35,806 nucleotides of DNA from Candidatus Minthosoma equi. GTDB taxonomy: Bacteria > Bacteroidota > Bacteroidia > Bacteroidales > Bacteroidaceae. Both the position numbers and the translations under genes were made by a program. Under the pieces are notes generated by a model. That model was not told the DNA's origin. It did no database searches and was given only the letters and a program-made list of their open reading frames with translations. Location: positions 1-35,806 of the forward strand of contig JAGHUI010000009.1 of assembly GCA_018064885.1 (NCBI GenBank), in the 5' to 3' direction. Shown here in pieces: positions 32,821-35,806 of the stretch (the first letter of the stretch is position 1; each line of letters starts with the position of its first letter).

Positions 32821-34095
32821 TTATGCGTTGTAGCAAGACTCTCCATGTTCGTAAACATCGAGACCTTCTTCCTCAATGCGCTTCTCTACTCGGAGACCTA
32901 TTGTCTTCTTCATAACAACGAAGACTATCATACCTACCACAAATGCAAATGCTGCTACTGTGAATGCGCCAAGCGCCTCGACGCCTACACGGCCAATCCA
33001 TGTATCAGAACCACAATCAACACCACCGATAGCTGGGTTGCAGAATGCACCGCAAAGAATTGTACCGAGAAGACCGCCTACGCCGTGTACAGAAACTGCA
33101 CCAACAGGATCGTCAATCTTGCAAACCTTATCAATGAAGCTTACGCTGATACACATAACAATACTTACAACAAGACCGATAACGGCTGCTGCCCAGATGT
33201 CAACGCAGTCGCAACCTGCTGTAATACCTACAAGACCTGCAAGCACACCGTTGCAAACCATTGAGAGTGAAGGCTTGCCATCAACAATCCAAGTATAAGC
33301 GAGTGCAGCAATACCACCTACGGCTGCTGCCATGTTAGTAGTAACGAACACATGTGAAGCGCTTACTGCATTGTCATAACCTGTGATTGCGACAGTAGAA
33401 CATGGGTTGAATCCGAACCATCCTACCCAGAGACAGAATACGCCAAGAGCGCAGAGTGCAAGGTTGTGACCTGGAATAGCTCGGCTTTGACCATCCTTGC
33501 CATACTTGCCTACACGAGGACCAAGAACGATTGCGCCAGCAAGAGCAAGAGCACCACCGCAAAGGTGAACAACTGTAGAACCAGCAAAGTCGTGGAAACC
33601 AAGCTCAGAGAGCCATCCACCACCCCATGACCAGTGACCTTCGATAGGATAGATGAAGAGGCTGATGAGAACAGAGTAAATGAGATAGCGAGAGAACTTT
33701 GTGCGCTCTGCCATTGAACCAGAAACGATTGTAGCAGTTGTTGCGCAGAATACTGTCTGGAAGATGAATGTACACTCAGCAGGAATGTTGCTGTCCTCGC
33801 CAATGTAGAAAAGACCATCCCAACCGCAGATGCCAAGATCTGCACCATACATGATAGAGAAACCAATAACCCAGAAGATTACGGAACCGAACATGAAGTC
33901 GCAGAAGTTCTTCATAAGGATGTTGGCAGTATTCTTGGAGCGTGTCATGCCAGCTTCAACAAGCGCGAAACCAGGTTGCATCCAGAAGACGAGCATTGCA
34001 CCGAGCAATACCCAAAGAGTGTCAAGACCATTCACGTGGTCAACTGCTGACTCGACTACAGCTGCAGCCTCAGCAGGAAGAATATCGTATAGCAT
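32821..34095 (-). CDS. amt: Ammonium transporter Amt
   Basis: A 424-residue polytopic inner-membrane channel for ammonium/ammonia with about 11 helices. The N-terminal signature GFALVEAGMTRSKNTANIL is present. The two pore histidines lie in STVVHLCGG and SVHGVGG. The Amt motif with FNPCS and a C-terminal cytoplasmic tail (GLRVEKRIEEEGLDVYEHGE) matches the tail that contacts P-II proteins. It is last in the minus-strand run porin - P-II - amt, 65 bases after P-II. The gap is rich in ACACAAAC-type sequence. Confidence 0.95.
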   Translation of the reverse strand: MLYDILPAEAAAVVESAVDHVNGLDTLWVLLGAMLVFWMQPGFALVEAGMTRSKNTANILMKNFCDFMFGSVIFWVIGFSIMYGADLGICGWDGLFYIGEDSNIPAECTFIFQTVFCATTATIVSGSMAERTKFSRYLIYSVLISLFIYPIEGHWSWGGGWLSELGFHDFAGSTVVHLCGGALALAGAIVLGPRVGKYGKDGQSRAIPGHNLALCALGVFCLWVGWFGFNPCSTVAITGYDNAVSASHVFVTTNMAAAVGGIAALAYTWIVDGKPSLSMVCNGVLAGLVGITAGCDCVDIWAAAVIGLVVSIVMCISVSFIDKVCKIDDPVGAVSVHGVGGLLGTILCGAFCNPAIGGVDCGSDTWIGRVGVEALGAFTVAAFAFVVGMIVFVVMKKTIGLRVEKRIEEEGLDVYEHGESCYNA

Positions 34096-34160
34096 ATTTG
34101 TGTCGTGTTTTGTGTGTTTGTAATAAGTTCAAGCAACTTAGAGATCTGTCTGTGTTTGTG

Positions 34161-34508
34161 TTATTTCTTGTCTCTAAGCACTGTGTCACCATGCTCACCA
34201 GTACGGATGGAGTAGCAGTCAATGACCTCGCTGACGAAGATTCGTCCATCGCCCACCTGACCAGTATTGGCAGCCTGAAGCAGAACCTTTATTGTATTGT
34301 CAACCAACATATCACGAAGAACGATTGTGATGTGCATACGTTCAATCATGTCGGTGCTGTAAACGACACCACGGTAGATTCTCTCTTGACGGCTTTGACC
34401 GATACCATGACACTCATGATACTCGAACCAGTCAATGTCTGAGGCGAGCAATGCTTCCTTCACATCCTCAAACTTCGTCTTGCGAATGATTGCTTCAATC
34501 TTTTTCAT
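34161..34508 (-). CDS. P-II family nitrogen regulatory protein
   Basis: A 115-residue P-II protein that senses ATP/ADP and 2-oxoglutarate and gates Amt. Start at 34508 (MKKIEAIIRKTKFEDVKEAL); the longer frame is untranslated leader with ACACAAAC repeats. Motifs: T-loop HGIGQSRQERIYRGVVYSTD with Tyr50 near the Tyr51 uridylylation position, and the C-terminal nucleotide-binding TGQVGDGRIFV and RTGEHGD. The T-loop lacks the EYMVDFLPK-like sequence of GlnB/GlnK, so its mode of Amt docking or modification may differ. Located directly upstream of amt, the usual glnK position. Confidence 0.9.
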   Translation of the reverse strand: MKKIEAIIRKTKFEDVKEALLASDIDWFEYHECHGIGQSRQERIYRGVVYSTDMIERMHITIVLRDMLVDNTIKVLLQAANTGQVGDGRIFVSEVIDCYSIRTGEHGDTVLRDKK

Positions 34509-34555
34509 ATTATGTGTGTGTTTGTGAGTTTTTGTGTTTGTGAGTTTTTTCGATA

Positions 34556-34599
34556 TCGAAATATCGATACCTTGACGATTCAATTTATCGATATTTCGA
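34556..34599. repeat. 14-bp inverted repeat upstream of the P-II gene
   Basis: TCGAAATATCGATA (34556-34569) is the exact reverse complement of 34586-34599, with a 16-base spacer. CGATATCG-like half-palindromes overlap the left arm. It lies between the porin stop and the P-II start. There is no T tract on the minus strand, so an operator or mRNA processing hairpin fits better than a terminator. Confidence 0.75.
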
Positions 34600-34613
34600 A
34601 TCCTATAGAGCTA

Positions 34614-35357
34614 TCAGATTCCGAGTGAGAAACCTGCTACGAAGTATGCCTTCTGAGTTGAAGGATTTGCGATTACCTGTCCGAATACAGGAAGTGAGAA
34701 CGAATCAGTTATCTTGATTTCCTTTGATGCCTTGAGGTTCATGTTTACAACGGCAAATCCGTTTGCGTCAGCATAGAATCCCTTTGAATCGAATGGCACC
34801 GCACCTACTGTTGCTGCCCAATCCAAACCGCCAAGCTTGAAAGGAGCTGTGAACTCAAAATATGATGCCCAGATATGCTTCAAATCACCGTCCTTGTCAA
34901 CGTAGCGATCAGGAGTACCGCTGATGTTTGTGAACCATTGGAAAGCCACAGGACCGAAATCATAACCGATGTTAGCTTCGAGAACATGCTCACCACCCTC
35001 TTTGAAATAGAAATAGCGTGGGTCGCTGCCGTCACAAATGCAGAAATAATCTGTCAAGCCGACATTAAAACCACCTGTGCTGTAAGCAAGAGTGAGGTCT
35101 AACTCCTGAGTTGAGAAATCAGCATTGCTATTGTTCATCAAACCGTAGCTGCCCCAAGCCGTGAGAGAGAGTCCCTTGTAAGAAACACCAAGAGTAGGCT
35201 GAACAGCGGCATTAGCACCACTCATGTCCTGACCACGCCAGATGTATTTTGAAACGATGTCAGCACCAACTGTTGCTTCTACTGTGTCCTGAGCTACTGC
35301 CATTGTTGGCAATGCCATTGTTGCGATCATAGCAACTACCTTTACCAATCTTTTCAT
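34614..35357 (-). CDS. TorF-like outer-membrane porin
   Basis: A 247-residue outer-membrane beta-barrel protein. The signal peptide covers about 1-23 (TMALPTMAVAQ). The first strands VGADIVSKYIWRGQDMSGANAAVQPTL (in short: SKYIWRG) are the hallmark of the Gcw_chp / TorF-type putative porin family. The barrel continues with alternating strands and ends in FVAGFSLGI, a typical outer-membrane C-terminus. The family often sits beside amt and P-II genes, so it may help nitrogen compounds cross the outer membrane; this is inferred from context. It heads the three-gene minus-strand run and has a consensus promoter. Confidence 0.82.
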   Translation of the reverse strand: MKRLVKVVAMIATMALPTMAVAQDTVEATVGADIVSKYIWRGQDMSGANAAVQPTLGVSYKGLSLTAWGSYGLMNNSNADFSTQELDLTLAYSTGGFNVGLTDYFCICDGSDPRYFYFKEGGEHVLEANIGYDFGPVAFQWFTNISGTPDRYVDKDGDLKHIWASYFEFTAPFKLGGLDWAATVGAVPFDSKGFYADANGFAVVNMNLKASKEIKITDSFSLPVFGQVIANPSTQKAYFVAGFSLGI

Positions 35358-35484
35358 AATCCTTGTCTTTTAAATTAATAATGTGTCGTGTTAATTTTGT
35401 GTTTGTGTTGTGTCTATTTTGTGTCAGCGTTGTCATATTGCTATTTTTTTCAGCAAATATGCGTCATTTTGTTGTTTGACGATG

Positions 35485-35517
35485 CAAAGTTACATAACAT
35501 TTTGCAAACAAAACAAA
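35485..35517 (-). promoter_or_regulatory. Promoter of the porin / P-II / amt operon
   Basis: Minus strand TTTG (35514-35517), 21-base spacer, TAACTTTG (35485-35492); leader about 120 bases, rich in ACACAA-type sequence. Confidence 0.72.
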
Positions 35518-35610
35518 CATTCTACTAACTTTTTGCACAAAATAACACAAATTCCTTCGCTTTTCATACAAAAAGATACTAAAATCTGCATTTTGGTTTC
35601 TTTTTGCTAA

Positions 35611-35648
35611 AAAACAAACATGCTAAGCACCTTTCGGCACTTAGCATG
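35611..35648 (-). terminator. Terminator for a minus-strand transcript entering from the right
   Basis: CATGCTAAG (35619-35627) pairs with CTTAGCATG (35640-35648). On the minus strand the stem is followed by GTTTGTTTTTT. The remaining gap 35518-35806 holds no credible ORF; a second small GCCC/GGGC hairpin lies near 35701-35712. Confidence 0.7.
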
Positions 35649-35806
35649 ATATCAAAGGTTTCGTTACTTTTTGTAGTTCTACTGGATTTTGTATAAAAGT
35701 GCCCTATCGGGCCAATTGAAAAAACAAAAAAATCAACCATAAAAAACATAAAAAAACAGTTCAATTATTGTTTTTTCTTGTTTTTGTTCTGTTTCTTCAA
35801 TGTTTT

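Noticed and set aside
35579-35764. 61-codon frame near the right edge
   Set aside because: It crosses a terminator hairpin and is a low-complexity Phe-rich run without homology.

Overview
The window looks like chromosomal DNA from a Bacteroidales bacterium, most probably a Prevotella or close relative. The evidence is the Bacteroidetes promoter type (TAnnTTTG -7 box, TTG/TTTG about 19-21 bases upstream), A-rich leaders without Shine-Dalgarno sites, and family markers: an HU-related protein with a smalltalk microprotein, DUF4923, DUF4861, DUF4369, a Rho with a very long disordered insert, and a TorF-like porin beside amt and P-II. No species can be named from the sequence alone.

Layout. 1-156: 5' end of a Fic protein. 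157-1801: repeat-rich accessory patch with a nested palindrome, a DUF5675-like gene, a 33-residue smalltalk microprotein and an HU-related protein. 1832-2602: membrane-anchored protein of unknown function. 2787-3302: luxS. 3351-4205: a GxxExxY (PD-(D/E)XK-like) gene flanked by two inverted, structurally matching, multi-hairpin elements. 4247-7760 (minus): Pif1-like helicase, then a PatB/MalY-type C-S lyase. 7870-9504: secreted carbohydrate-binding beta-helix protein. 9565-11692 (minus): secreted esterase and histidine phosphatase. 11841-15169: CapA-like lipoprotein and Tex. 15515-17572: rho. 17616-19524 (minus): DUF4369 lipoprotein and a geranylgeranyl-reductase-family flavoprotein. 19729-19803: tRNA-Val(UAC). 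19904-24138 (minus): purB, an RluB-type pseudouridine synthase with a Gly/Gln/Tyr/Arg repeat domain, and asnS. 24285-24969 (minus): FtsB/DivIC-like protein and a small membrane protein. 25192-25869: DUF4923. 25959-27248 (minus): DUF4861. 27419-28383: a GH43 gene broken by a frameshift. 28475-29404 (minus): cysK. 29591-30484 (minus): rfbA. 30662-30809: a probable orphan non-coding RNA with its own promoter and terminator. 30819-32703: divergent VWA-domain gene and a sigma-factor/macro-like fusion gene. 32821-35357 (minus): TorF-like porin, P-II protein and ammonium transporter.

How the genes work together. Most are housekeeping or surface functions: translation (asnS, tRNA-Val, rluB), purine synthesis (purB), transcription termination and RNA handling (rho, tex), sulfur metabolism (luxS, C-S lyase, cysK), and nitrogen uptake (porin - P-II - Amt, one likely operon). 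DUF4861 and GH43 form a divergent pair that looks like part of glycan use, with the GH43 now inactive.

The least explained parts are the GxxExxY unit with its paired structured repeats, the orphan RNA at 30662-30809, the sigma/macro fusion opposite the VWA gene, and the HU/smalltalk patch.
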